A stretch of 22,583 nt of DNA, taken from Rhodanobacteraceae bacterium. Lineage in GTDB: Bacteria > Pseudomonadota > Gammaproteobacteria > Xanthomonadales > Rhodanobacteraceae. The notes beneath the pieces are model-generated. The model searched no databases, was not told the origin of the DNA, and worked only from the letters and a program-made list of their open reading frames with translations. The position numbers and the translations under genes were made by a program. Positions 1 through 6,993 of the stretch are shown piece by piece. The stretch's first letter is position 1, and every line of letters begins with the position of its first letter. Where the stretch lies: contig JAAXIA010000205.1 in the NCBI GenBank assembly GCA_012270595.1, forward strand, positions 1 to 22,583, read 5' to 3'.

Positions 1-344
1 ACCGTACCCATTTCACGCATGTACATGCGTACCGGGTCGGTGGTTCGACCGGTTTCGGCATCCACCGCTGAAAGCAGGGTGGCCGCTTCTTCTGCGGTGG
101 TTTCATCAGCACCACCCCTGCCTGGGGCTGCGGCGTCAGAAATCGTATCCTCGTCCGGTGCCGTATCGTGAATTTCGATACCAACACCTTTGATTACCGC
201 CTCAATATCTTCGATCTGTTCAGGATCGACGATGCCGTCGGTCAGATGGTCATTGATCTCGGCGTAGGTCAGATAACCCTGCTCCAGACCTTTGGAGATG
301 AGCGCCTTAATCTCAGACTGTTGTTCAGAAACTTTATCGTTCAT
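1..344 (-). CDS. rpoD: RNA polymerase primary sigma factor RpoD (sigma-70), N-terminal part
   Basis: This is the first 114 codons of the housekeeping sigma factor; the rest lies beyond the left edge. The protein begins MNDKVSEQQSEIKALISKGL and continues with a region 1.1-type helical segment (EQGYLTYAEINDHL, then DPEQIEDIEAVIKGVGIEIH). An acidic Ala/Glu-rich linker follows, then the start of region 1.2 (GRTTDPVRMYMREMGT), which is diagnostic of the family. Sigma-70 directs core RNA polymerase to -10/-35 promoters, and region 1.1 keeps the free factor from binding DNA. I chose the ATG at 344 because GGTAGGT lies just upstream; an in-frame ATG at 356 would add four residues. A good -35/-10 pair lies about 40-65 bp upstream. 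The short N-terminus resembles xanthomonad RpoD more than the long betaproteobacterial form, which is a judgement from memory. Confidence 0.93.
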   Translation of the reverse strand, partial: MNDKVSEQQSEIKALISKGLEQGYLTYAEINDHLTDGIVDPEQIEDIEAVIKGVGIEIHDTAPDEDTISDAAAPGRGGADETTAEEAATLLSAVDAETGRTTDPVRMYMREMGT

Positions 345-380
345 ACCTACCGCCATAGATGTGCAAGCGCCAAGAGGGGC

Positions 381-409
381 CATATAGTGCTCATGGAACC
401 ATTTTTCAA
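381..409 (-). promoter_or_regulatory. Probable rpoD promoter
   Basis: On the minus strand a TTGAAA box (409-404) is followed by a 17-nt spacer and TATATG (386-381). These match five and four to five positions of the sigma-70 consensus, with ideal spacing. Transcription would begin near 374, giving a leader of about 30 nt before the rpoD ATG at 344. This would let rpoD be expressed independently of dtd upstream. Confidence 0.5.
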
Positions 410-516
410 GGTGAAAGGCACATGACTCTTTCGAGTACGCAAACATCAAGACTAAAAGCGAGGTTCATAAGCCATAAAAACAGCGAAGTTGGAAGACTCC
501 CGCCTGAAGCCCATTT

Positions 517-957
517 TCATGAATTCTCCAGCCAAAATGAGACCGGGCCATCGTTGACCAGGTGAACTTGCATAAAAGCACCAAAGCGACCACTTTCCAC
601 CTTGGGGTGAGTCGCCCGCGCCAAACTCAGCATGCGCTCGAACCAGCGTCGCCCTTGTTCAGGCTTCGCAACAAGGGAAAAGCTGGGACGACGACCACTG
701 CGCGTATCAGCCGCAAGCGTAAACTGACTGACCAAGAGCAATCCGCCGCCGGTGTCTCTTAACGAATGGTTCATCTTTCCGTTTTCATCGGCGAACACCC
801 GATAGCCAAGGATGCGATCAAGCAGGTTTTTGGTCTGTGACTCGCCATCGGCAGGCTGCACGGCCACCAGAGCCAAAAGCCCGGCACCAATAGCACCGAC
901 CACGCAATCATCAATGGCAACATGGGCACAACTGACACGCTGAATCAGTGCGATCAT
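517..957 (-). CDS. dtd: D-aminoacyl-tRNA deacylase (D-Tyr-tRNA deacylase)
   Basis: The enzyme hydrolyses D-amino acids (and glycine mischarged on tRNA-Ala) from tRNA in the cytoplasm, a chirality proofreading step in translation. The protein is 146 residues, the usual family length. It has the N-terminal MIALIQRVSCAHVAI strand and the two active-site motifs of the homodimer: SQFTL at 77-81 and the Gly-cisPro motif NDGPVS at 135-140. The usual last residue of the second motif is Thr; here it is Ser, a mild change. I took the ATG at 957 because GGAG (966-963) lies 5 nt upstream; a TTG at 960 is in frame but less likely. The gene is followed after 172 bp by rpoD on the same strand and is divergent from the acyltransferase gene to its right. 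Confidence 0.96.
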   Translation of the reverse strand: MIALIQRVSCAHVAIDDCVVGAIGAGLLALVAVQPADGESQTKNLLDRILGYRVFADENGKMNHSLRDTGGGLLLVSQFTLAADTRSGRRPSFSLVAKPEQGRRWFERMLSLARATHPKVESGRFGAFMQVHLVNDGPVSFWLENS

Positions 958-1339
958 CAAGACTCCACCAGCGGCAACTGTGCTCTAGCATAGCGCCGAT
1001 TAACAGCAAAGCAAGAGACTATCCAAACCCAGCCATGAGAAACACACTTAAATTATGACTAGCGGCAAAATTATGATCAGCGCCAAAACCAGTACCATCG
1101 ATAGGCCTCATCCGCGACTGTGCAGCAGCCACAAGCACACCAAAGCGAAGCGATCGGTCACATTTCAGAAGACGCGGTTTGATACCATCATCAGACGGTG
1201 GCATACGCGGGGCGCGTAGAAACCTTAATGATGGGAGAACGCTTTGAAAACCCCCTATGTTTGCATCCTGGACCAATAAAAAAATGTTCACCAATATCCC
1301 GTTGCGCACCCATCCTGACACCCTCGAGCTTTCCTGAAA
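958..1339. other. Divergent intergenic region, dtd / acyltransferase
   Basis: This 382-bp region holds no convincing gene; overlapping open frames on both strands have unlike-protein compositions. It must contain the promoters of both divergent genes. On the minus strand TTGCTT, 16 nt and TATGCT (ending roughly 40 bp before dtd) is a weak candidate for dtd. At 1050-1066 and 1068-1084 there is an imperfect direct repeat (14 of 17 identical, 18-bp period) built on AAATTATGA..AGCG, which could be an operator. No clear promoter was seen for the acyltransferase gene. Confidence 0.4.
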
Positions 1340-2215
1340 ATGCGTTGGGAGATGTGGCTGCTTTATGTACTGCTTCGTCTGTGTGGATGGCTTCCGCTAC
1401 GGCTGCTCCATGCTGTGGGAACGCTTCTGGGCGACAGTATGCGGCGCTGGCACACTTCTGTAGCACACGTGGTGGAGGTGAATCTCATGATCGCCCGCCC
1501 AGAGATCAATGCCACTGCACGCGCCGCACTGCAACGCGCTGCCTTGATCGAGGCTGGTAAGTCCGTGTTTGAGATACTAAAGGTGTGGGGAATGGGTGCC
1601 AGACGCTCACAAGCTTTGGTGCGCGAAGTACGTGGTAGCGCATATGTCGATGCGGCCCTCGAGGCAGGCAAGGGACTTATTATTGCCGCACCACACTTGG
1701 GCTGCTGGGAATTACTCAACAACTGGCTGTGCAGTCGCACGCCTATGAGCATTCTCTACCGTCCACCACGACTAGCCACCATGGAAGCCCTGTTGCGCAA
1801 GGTACGCGCTGCGCCTGAGCAGGTACGCGCTGAAGGTGTTGGCGTACGCAAGCTTTACCGGCGGCTGGCTGCCGGCGGCACAGTAGGGATTCTCCCCGAC
1901 CAGAAGCCGCGTGAAGGTGAGGGGCAACACGCGCCTTTTTTCGGCCATGATGCATTGACCATGGTGCTGCTGCCACGCCTGGCCGCACGCACTGGGGCAA
2001 CCGTGCTGTTCGCCTTCGCCGAACGCCTGCCACGGGGCAAAGGTTATCGTATTCATATCCTTCCAGCGCCGGAGGGCTTGGCTAACACAGATATGGCAAA
2101 GGCATGTGCGGCACTCAACCGGGGGGTCGAGGCGTGCGTAGCACGCGCTTTCACACAGTACCAATGGCATTATAGGCGCTATTCGGCAAGAACCATGGCT
2201 AACCCGTACCAATAA
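1340..2215 (+). CDS. Lipid A biosynthesis (KDO)2-lipid IVA acyltransferase, LpxL/HtrB family
   Basis: This is a member of the LpxL/LpxM/HtrB family, inner-membrane enzymes that add a secondary acyl chain (often laurate or myristate) to lipid A precursor. The protein is 291 residues, near the family norm of about 300. A hydrophobic N-terminal anchor (WLLYVLLRLCGWLPLRLLHAVGTLL, about 6-30) is followed by the catalytic HX4E motif HLGCWE at 119-124. DQKP (187-190), an FFG segment, and the C-terminal YQWHYRR (274-280) that matches the family W-x-RR ending are all present. The ATG at 1340 is the first in-frame start after a stop at 1316; no strong Shine-Dalgarno sequence precedes it. The gene diverges from dtd and ends 39 bp from the convergent GT-C gene. 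Chain specificity, and whether it is LpxL or LpxM, cannot be read from sequence. Confidence 0.9.
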   Translation: MRWEMWLLYVLLRLCGWLPLRLLHAVGTLLGDSMRRWHTSVAHVVEVNLMIARPEINATARAALQRAALIEAGKSVFEILKVWGMGARRSQALVREVRGSAYVDAALEAGKGLIIAAPHLGCWELLNNWLCSRTPMSILYRPPRLATMEALLRKVRAAPEQVRAEGVGVRKLYRRLAAGGTVGILPDQKPREGEGQHAPFFGHDALTMVLLPRLAARTGATVLFAFAERLPRGKGYRIHILPAPEGLANTDMAKACAALNRGVEACVARAFTQYQWHYRRYSARTMANPYQ

Positions 2216-2254
2216 ATGGTGGGATATCACAGGAAGATGTCAAGGCCTTTGGCT

Positions 2255-3985
2255 TTACAGTGGCAACGGGTGATAAGGCTTGTGGTGACCGTGGTAGATG
2301 AGCGGCGGCCTTAATGCGTCCGGAGGAATAGTGCCGCTACGCAACGCAGCCAGCGTCCGTGCCCGCCAGACGACCTTCCAAGTCGAACGGAACGGTTGAG
2401 CCAGCAAGCTGTAGCGGAAAACTTCAGGGGAGAGTTCGGCAGGCTGGCTCACAATGAGACCACAGGGATGTTTGGCCGCAAAAGCACGGATGGCCGCCGT
2501 ATTGTACATCTCCGTGATTGGGCGGATAAGCCGGGCGGCAAAATGGAACTCACCGTTATAGTTACCCACAACACCGATGGCGCAATGCTCTGCACCGGCA
2601 ACAGCCAGAAAGCGGGTCGTCGGACCCAGGTCATAGTGATACCAGATGGAAAGCGCAAACAGCATATTGAGTGCTGCGGTACCGACCAATCCGGCAAAAC
2701 CCAACCGCACCAGCTCACCACGCCCACGCCATAGCAAGAGCAACCCAAGAAGAATGAACACCATGCCAAAGGAGCGGCTGCTCACTGAAGCATCCATCAA
2801 CCAGGAATCATGCAGCCAATGGCTACGAACCAGTCTGGGCAATAAAAACATAAATAGTCCCAGCGCCATGGCACCAACACCCAGTGGCCAAGGACCAAGC
2901 CAATTCTGTCCGGCCAGTGCCGGACGTCGCTCACGGAGTAAAGCCAGGGCGGAACAAAGCAGCAACACCATGCCTGCCACTTCCGGAAGAAGATAGTAAA
3001 GCTGCTTGCCATTTACCAGCGAGAACACCACAAAACTGGGTGCGACCCAACACAGGGCAAAGCACAAACCAACGGGAAGCGGACGGCGTAGAGAGGCCAG
3101 AGCTACCCAGACACGTGGCCAACCAATGAAGGGAAACAGCAGCAGTGGCAGCATCAGCAGATACCAGAACACGGGTTGTGCATGGACCTGCAAGGGTTGT
3201 GTTACAGATATGGAGGAAAACACCCGTGCCATCGTCTGGCTGAAAAATAACTGCGTTCGATACACAACGCCACCTGCAAGACCCGCAGGCCAGGCCCAGG
3301 TCAGCAAGATCATCAGCCCCAGCAGCATAGCGAGCACCCCGCGACCATACCAGCGTAAGCGGTGCTCACGCGCACAACTGCTCCACAGCGGACCAAGTAA
3401 CCATGGGAAAAGCACGTGTAGCAACATCACCGGCCCTTTGGTCAGCAGACCAAGCCCTGTGAATAAACCGCACAGCAACCAGCGTGGTTCTTGACGTCGC
3501 GGCGCAGGTAACAGGCAGCTCAAAGCCGCCAGTACCCACACGAGAAGCAGTACGTCATACATAATCTGCAGGCTAAAAAGGAACGCGTAGGACAAACCCA
3601 GCCAAATCCAAGGTGCCGCTTTGGCCACCCACGGATGGTCGGGGAACAGCCGTCGCGCCAGCCCTGCCAGCAGCACCAACACGCCGCCACCGAAAGCAAC
3701 CTCAAGCACCCGCGGCCAGGTGTCATTGACACCAAATGCCCACCATCCGGCATGAATAAGCCAGAACAAGAGCGGTACCTTTTCGTAGTAAGGCGCTCCG
3801 TTGAGATGAGGCACCAGCCACTGGCCATGGCTCCACATATCCCAGGCCACCGCCAGTGTACGCGTGGAATAAAGCGGCATCGGCCCATGCGCGAAAATAG
3901 CCAGCAAAGAAACCAGTAGCCACAGCGGCAGCCACGGCCAGAGCGCACGCACATGTTGGAGCCAACGGTAAACGTTCAAGGACAC
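2255..3985 (-). CDS. ArnT/PMT-like GT-C glycosyltransferase, integral membrane
   Basis: This is a 576-residue polytopic membrane protein with roughly 11-13 hydrophobic helices over residues 13-450, then a soluble C-terminal part with an odd His-rich end (YHGHHKPYHPLPL). The layout matches GT-C transferases of the ArnT (lipid A aminoarabinose transferase) and protein O-mannosyltransferase type. These take a sugar from a polyprenyl phosphate carrier and act at the periplasmic face. The segment WLVPHLNGAPYYEKVPLLFWL (about 56-76) is the typical ArnT-family W-VP--NG--Y-EK-PL signature. The acidic DE(T/P)R motif usually found about 20 residues earlier reads YSTR (39-42) here, so the catalytic acid is not obvious. 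The start is a GTG at 3985 with AAGGA 6 nt upstream. The gene lies 169 bp after the CDP-glycerol-type gene on the same strand. Substrate is unknown. Confidence 0.8.
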   Translation of the reverse strand: MSLNVYRWLQHVRALWPWLPLWLLVSLLAIFAHGPMPLYSTRTLAVAWDMWSHGQWLVPHLNGAPYYEKVPLLFWLIHAGWWAFGVNDTWPRVLEVAFGGGVLVLLAGLARRLFPDHPWVAKAAPWIWLGLSYAFLFSLQIMYDVLLLVWVLAALSCLLPAPRRQEPRWLLCGLFTGLGLLTKGPVMLLHVLFPWLLGPLWSSCAREHRLRWYGRGVLAMLLGLMILLTWAWPAGLAGGVVYRTQLFFSQTMARVFSSISVTQPLQVHAQPVFWYLLMLPLLLFPFIGWPRVWVALASLRRPLPVGLCFALCWVAPSFVVFSLVNGKQLYYLLPEVAGMVLLLCSALALLRERRPALAGQNWLGPWPLGVGAMALGLFMFLLPRLVRSHWLHDSWLMDASVSSRSFGMVFILLGLLLLWRGRGELVRLGFAGLVGTAALNMLFALSIWYHYDLGPTTRFLAVAGAEHCAIGVVGNYNGEFHFAARLIRPITEMYNTAAIRAFAAKHPCGLIVSQPAELSPEVFRYSLLAQPFRSTWKVVWRARTLAALRSGTIPPDALRPPLIYHGHHKPYHPLPL

Positions 3986-4154
3986 AGGCCATCCTTTAAG
4001 GTAAGGTGAAACACATGCATATCTCTATGGTGATCCATCCTTGTATCGCGTGACGCTCGAAAGGACGGTCATTTTTTCTGGAGCGGACAACGAAAACAAG
4101 CCAGGTGGACCTGAAAATTTTCATCGTCTTGCCGGTGACACAAAACGCCACCCA

Positions 4155-5180
4155 TCAGACCGGCCCCCAATAGCCGATGCGCCGCCTAATTTTCAGCTTG
4201 CGCCACAGGTTAAGCGGTTTAGCTCGCCGGTTCCTGGCACCGCGCGCTATAAAATCATCAATGGCATCAAGTACCCGGGCGCTAGACTGTCCGTCACGCC
4301 AAGGATGTAGAAGCCTGGCGTAATCGTTAATGGCCTGCATCAACGTCGGCGGTCTGGTCAGCGCCTGCTCAATGGCTGACTCAACATCCCTGGGATCATG
4401 GATGTCAATCAGCTGTGGCCCTGGGCGGCGATTTTTAAAGGTCACGACAGGTTTGCCGGTGAGCAGGAATTCATTGAGCGCCGAGGAAGTATCCGAGCAC
4501 ATAAGGTCCACTTTACTGAACAGTTCAAGAATGTTGTCTGGCTCGGCAAAGCGTAGATAATCATTTTCCAGCGCATTGTACTTCGCTCTGGTGGCCTCAT
4601 TCATTTTCGGGTGGAAGCTGATGATCCAGCGCCAACGCCCTTCCCGTGAAAGACGCCTGATTTCCTCATAGAGAATTTCGGCAGCGCTCCAGGAAGGAGA
4701 AAAAGTGGAATGATAGAGAATGACTGGCGGCTCGCGCACGGGCGACAAGGGGCAGGCAAACTCCGCCATGAACGGATCGATCTTTGGAAAACCGGTTTCG
4801 ATCACGCTAAAGTGCCCCAAACGCGCAGCAAGTTCCTGAAATAACAAGGTATCACGCGGACCGATGGTACAGTACAGATCGAAAAAACCGCGAATGTAGA
4901 TGTGCCGTGGTTTACCAGCATCGAAACCGTGAAAAACCTCCACCTTTACCCCGGAAAAGAAATGCGGCACCGCGTTGGAGGGAGTAATCACCGCCAATGG
5001 CCGCCAGGCACGAACCTCTTCCACTGTCAGCAGGCGTTCATCATCATAAAGGTCCTGCGCGCCGGGACCATCAAAAAACCACGCTGTTTCATCGCCTCGT
5101 GCACGGATGACAGCCTGAATGGGGCGCAAAATAGCCAGGGCGTAGCGTTCAGAGCCGTAAAGAAGATAACGCTTGGGCAT
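4155..5180 (-). CDS. CDP-glycerol glycerophosphotransferase family protein (TagB/TagF-like)
   Basis: This 341-residue soluble protein opens with MPKRYLLYGSERYALAILRP. It carries the motifs of the teichoic-acid type CDP-glycerol:glycerophosphotransferase family (GT-B-like): VFHGFDAGKPRH (His84-Gly85), SFHPK (His190-Pro191) and CSDTSSALNEFLLTGKPVV (228-246), the nucleotide-binding end. The C-terminus is basic (KPLNLWRKLKIRRR), consistent with peripheral association with the inner membrane. In Gram-positives such enzymes build poly(glycerol phosphate); in Gram-negatives members act in capsule, lipopolysaccharide or exopolysaccharide synthesis. No CDP-glycerol synthesis gene is seen nearby, so the true donor is open. 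The ATG at 5180 fits the conserved start better than an in-frame TTG at 5189. It sits between pdxJ (85 bp upstream) and the GT-C glycosyltransferase. Confidence 0.78.
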   Translation of the reverse strand: MPKRYLLYGSERYALAILRPIQAVIRARGDETAWFFDGPGAQDLYDDERLLTVEEVRAWRPLAVITPSNAVPHFFSGVKVEVFHGFDAGKPRHIYIRGFFDLYCTIGPRDTLLFQELAARLGHFSVIETGFPKIDPFMAEFACPLSPVREPPVILYHSTFSPSWSAAEILYEEIRRLSREGRWRWIISFHPKMNEATRAKYNALENDYLRFAEPDNILELFSKVDLMCSDTSSALNEFLLTGKPVVTFKNRRPGPQLIDIHDPRDVESAIEQALTRPPTLMQAINDYARLLHPWRDGQSSARVLDAIDDFIARGARNRRAKPLNLWRKLKIRRRIGYWGPV

Positions 5181-5264
5181 CGTACTCAAGTTGACTTGGA
5201 GAGCGGAGAAATCTAGCCTGGGTCGGCTCAGGACTTTTCTTGCCGGACAGAAAGACGAGCTGCC

Positions 5265-6023
5265 TCATGTTAAGGCCAAAATCTTCAGATAACGAGCAAC
5301 AGTGACCGCCAAGCCATCGTACAGGGCCTCGGCAATGAGTGCGTGCCCAATGGAAACTTCGGCCAGATCAGGTATAGCGGCATGCAGCAGACTGAGATTG
5401 GACTGATTGAGATCGTGCCCGGCATTGACTGCCAACCCAGCCTCGCGTGCACATCGAGCGGTCTCTACACATTGTGCCAATGACGCGCCTGCATCTCCTG
5501 CATTGAACGCGCGCGCATAAGGCCCGGTATAAAGCTCAATACGCTCCACCCCGCATGCCTTAAGCTGTGCAAAGCCTTGGGCACCCACAGCACCCACATC
5601 CACAAACAGGCTAACGCGACAACCCAGTGCGCATAATCTAGCTACCAAAGGTGCCAGGCGCCCGAAATCGCCGACAGGGTCAAAGCCATGGTCAGAAGTG
5701 AGCTGATGGTCGCCGTCGGGAACCAGCGTTACCTGGCCAGGACACACTTCACGGGCAAGCGCAAGCAAGCCGGGGTAGCTCCCACGTGCTGCTGCGAACG
5801 GATTACCTTCAATATTGTATTCAATACCCGGGCGCAACACTGCCGCCAGGGCACGTACATCATCGGGACGGATATGGCGCTGATCTGGCCTGGGATGCAC
5901 GGTGATGCCGCCACAACCAGCATCCATGCAGGTCTGCGCGGCACGCAGCAGACTGGGTTCACCTTCGCCACGGGCATTGCGCAGCACGGCGATTTTGTTG
6001 AGATTGACACTAAGCAAGGTCAT
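5265..6023 (-). CDS. pdxJ: Pyridoxine 5'-phosphate synthase PdxJ
   Basis: PdxJ condenses 1-deoxy-D-xylulose 5-phosphate with 3-amino-2-oxopropyl phosphate to form pyridoxine 5'-phosphate, the last ring-closing step of the DXP-dependent vitamin B6 pathway. The 252-residue protein shows the TIM-barrel landmarks: VNLNKIAVLRNARG (6-19), TVHPRPDQRHI with His43, EYNIEGNP with Glu72, RIELYTGPYA (161-170) and VNAGHDLN with His203. These correspond to the catalytic His/Glu/His of the family. The VN-NKIAVLRN opening is the subtype I associate with xanthomonads, rather than the VN-DH-AT form of enteric bacteria. The ATG at 6023 is the first possible start after an in-frame TGA; no clear ribosome binding site precedes it. 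It lies about 50 bp downstream of the phosphopantetheinyl transferase gene, probably in one operon. Confidence 0.96.
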   Translation of the reverse strand: MTLLSVNLNKIAVLRNARGEGEPSLLRAAQTCMDAGCGGITVHPRPDQRHIRPDDVRALAAVLRPGIEYNIEGNPFAAARGSYPGLLALAREVCPGQVTLVPDGDHQLTSDHGFDPVGDFGRLAPLVARLCALGCRVSLFVDVGAVGAQGFAQLKACGVERIELYTGPYARAFNAGDAGASLAQCVETARCAREAGLAVNAGHDLNQSNLSLLHAAIPDLAEVSIGHALIAEALYDGLAVTVARYLKILALT

Positions 6024-6072
6024 GATGGTTATTCATAGAAGGGGAGCGTCGCTTGGCATACCACGGGCCATC

Positions 6073-6690
6073 TCAAGGAATATCGGCAAGTGTTTTCTGC
6101 TGCACACGGTGTGGACCTCCGCGCCAGGCCAGACTGGCAACGTAAAAAGGCCTGACCGGCAAACGTAGTAGTTGCCACGCCGCCACATCTTCACCCTCCA
6201 ACGCCAACAGGCGCAGCGGACTCGGTGTCACGCTAAAGCGGGGCCGGTCAAGGCCATAAGCCAGGCCACGTCCCATGGCCTTAAGTACCGCTTCCTTGGC
6301 AGTCCACAAAGACAGAAACGCCTGGTGGCAAAATGCCGGAGGGAGCGCCGCAAGCGCTGCCGTTTCCTCATGACAGAAATAACGCTTCGCGATACCCAGC
6401 GCATTGGGGCAAGAACGCAGGCATTCAAGGTCGATTCCCGGCGTGATGCCATGCGCCACAGCCAATAAGGCATGATCACCGCAGTGCGACCAATTAAACT
6501 CAAGCGCACCATGTGGCCCGGCCAAACATGGTCGCCCGTAAGTGCCTTCGGCGAAATGCACGTCATCTGGAAACACGGCAAGATAAGCTGCCAGAACGCG
6601 CCGCAAAGGCGCGCGCCCGTGTAAGCGACAGTAATCCAGCTCCCACACGTGGATCTCACCATCACATAAAGACGCAGTCAACTGCAGCAT
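6073..6690 (-). CDS. 4'-phosphopantetheinyl transferase, Sfp/EntD superfamily
   Basis: The enzyme moves the phosphopantetheine arm from coenzyme A onto a Ser of carrier proteins, priming fatty-acid, polyketide or non-ribosomal peptide synthesis. It has the Sfp-type two-domain length (205-210 residues), about twice that of AcpS. All key motifs are visible (numbering from the longer start): FNWSHCGDHALLAVA (70-84), GIDLE (90-94, Mg-binding Asp and Glu) and SLWTAKEAVLKAMGRGL (132-148), the W-KEA--K--G-G signature. I prefer the ATG at 6690, with GGTGA 7 nt upstream; an in-frame ATG at 6705 would add five residues but has a poorer site. Its carrier-protein partner is not in the window. With no acpS gene in view, it could serve the fatty-acid carrier itself. 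Confidence 0.9.
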   Translation of the reverse strand: MLQLTASLCDGEIHVWELDYCRLHGRAPLRRVLAAYLAVFPDDVHFAEGTYGRPCLAGPHGALEFNWSHCGDHALLAVAHGITPGIDLECLRSCPNALGIAKRYFCHEETAALAALPPAFCHQAFLSLWTAKEAVLKAMGRGLAYGLDRPRFSVTPSPLRLLALEGEDVAAWQLLRLPVRPFYVASLAWRGGPHRVQQKTLADIP

Positions 6691-6744
6691 AAGTGTTTCA
6701 CCCATAAGTGCTTCATATATCCTGGATATTAAGTGGACCAGCGA

Positions 6745-6993
6745 TCAGGTGCCTACTGAAGCAAGACGCAAGCAACCCCTTCCCTCGCCGCCACCAGACA
6801 CCTGGACACAAGAATACTGCTCATGGATGCTCAATGATTCGTTCCGGTTTTTGTCAACCGGAACGAACGGATAAAACAGCAGAGTGATAACAGCCTTGAT
6901 CACGTAAAATACAGTTATCAGTACGAAAAAAAATACGTAAAAAAAATGCCTGCCAGCAGTTTTTCGGCAGAACCTGGCAGGTTGTTTTCCCAT
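6745..6993 (-). CDS. Doubtful small ORF, possible single-span membrane peptide
   Basis: An 82-codon frame starts at an ATG (6993) with AGAGGG 4 nt upstream. It encodes a basic N-terminus (MGKQPARFCRKTAGR), a hydrophobic stretch (about 17-42) and a hydrophilic tail, ending about 55 bp before the phosphopantetheinyl transferase. Against it: much of the hydrophobic stretch is encoded by two T8 tracts that look like terminator tails (6926-6946), and a perfect 12-bp inverted repeat lies inside the frame. I do not recognise any family. It may be non-coding. Confidence 0.2.
   Translation of the reverse strand: MGKQPARFCRKTAGRHFFYVFFFVLITVFYVIKAVITLLFYPFVPVDKNRNESLSIHEQYSCVQVSGGGEGRGCLRLASVGT
6838..6867. 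repeat. Perfect 12-bp inverted repeat
   Basis: The arms TTCGTTCCGGTT (6838-6849) and AACCGGAACGAA (6856-6867) are perfectly complementary, with a 6-nt loop (TTTGTC on the plus strand). Neither side is followed by a U-rich run, so it is not a standard intrinsic terminator. It could be a protein-binding palindrome or an RNA hairpin in the leader of the phosphopantetheinyl transferase transcript. Confidence 0.6.
6939..6981 (-). terminator. Terminator-like hairpin with T8 tail
   Basis: Read on the minus strand, CCTGCCAG (6981-6974) pairs with CTGGCAGG (6956-6949) around a 17-nt loop. The hairpin is followed by CA and eight T residues (6946-6939), and a second T8 run follows at 6933-6926. The plus strand has TTGTTTT after the stem, so it may work both ways. 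No annotated gene ends here, which implies an unrecognised minus-strand transcript from the region to the right, or regulation of the downstream genes. Confidence 0.45.

Noticed and set aside
1198..1560. 120-codon plus-strand frame upstream of and overlapping the acyltransferase gene
   Set aside because: It overlaps the well-supported acyltransferase in another frame and has no protein-like features.
4102..4123. CAGGT/ACCTG pair and 12-bp palindrome TGAAAATTTTCA between the CDP-glycerol-type gene and the GT-C gene
   Set aside because: The stem is short with a 2-nt centre and no T run follows on the minus strand; not convincing as a terminator or operator.
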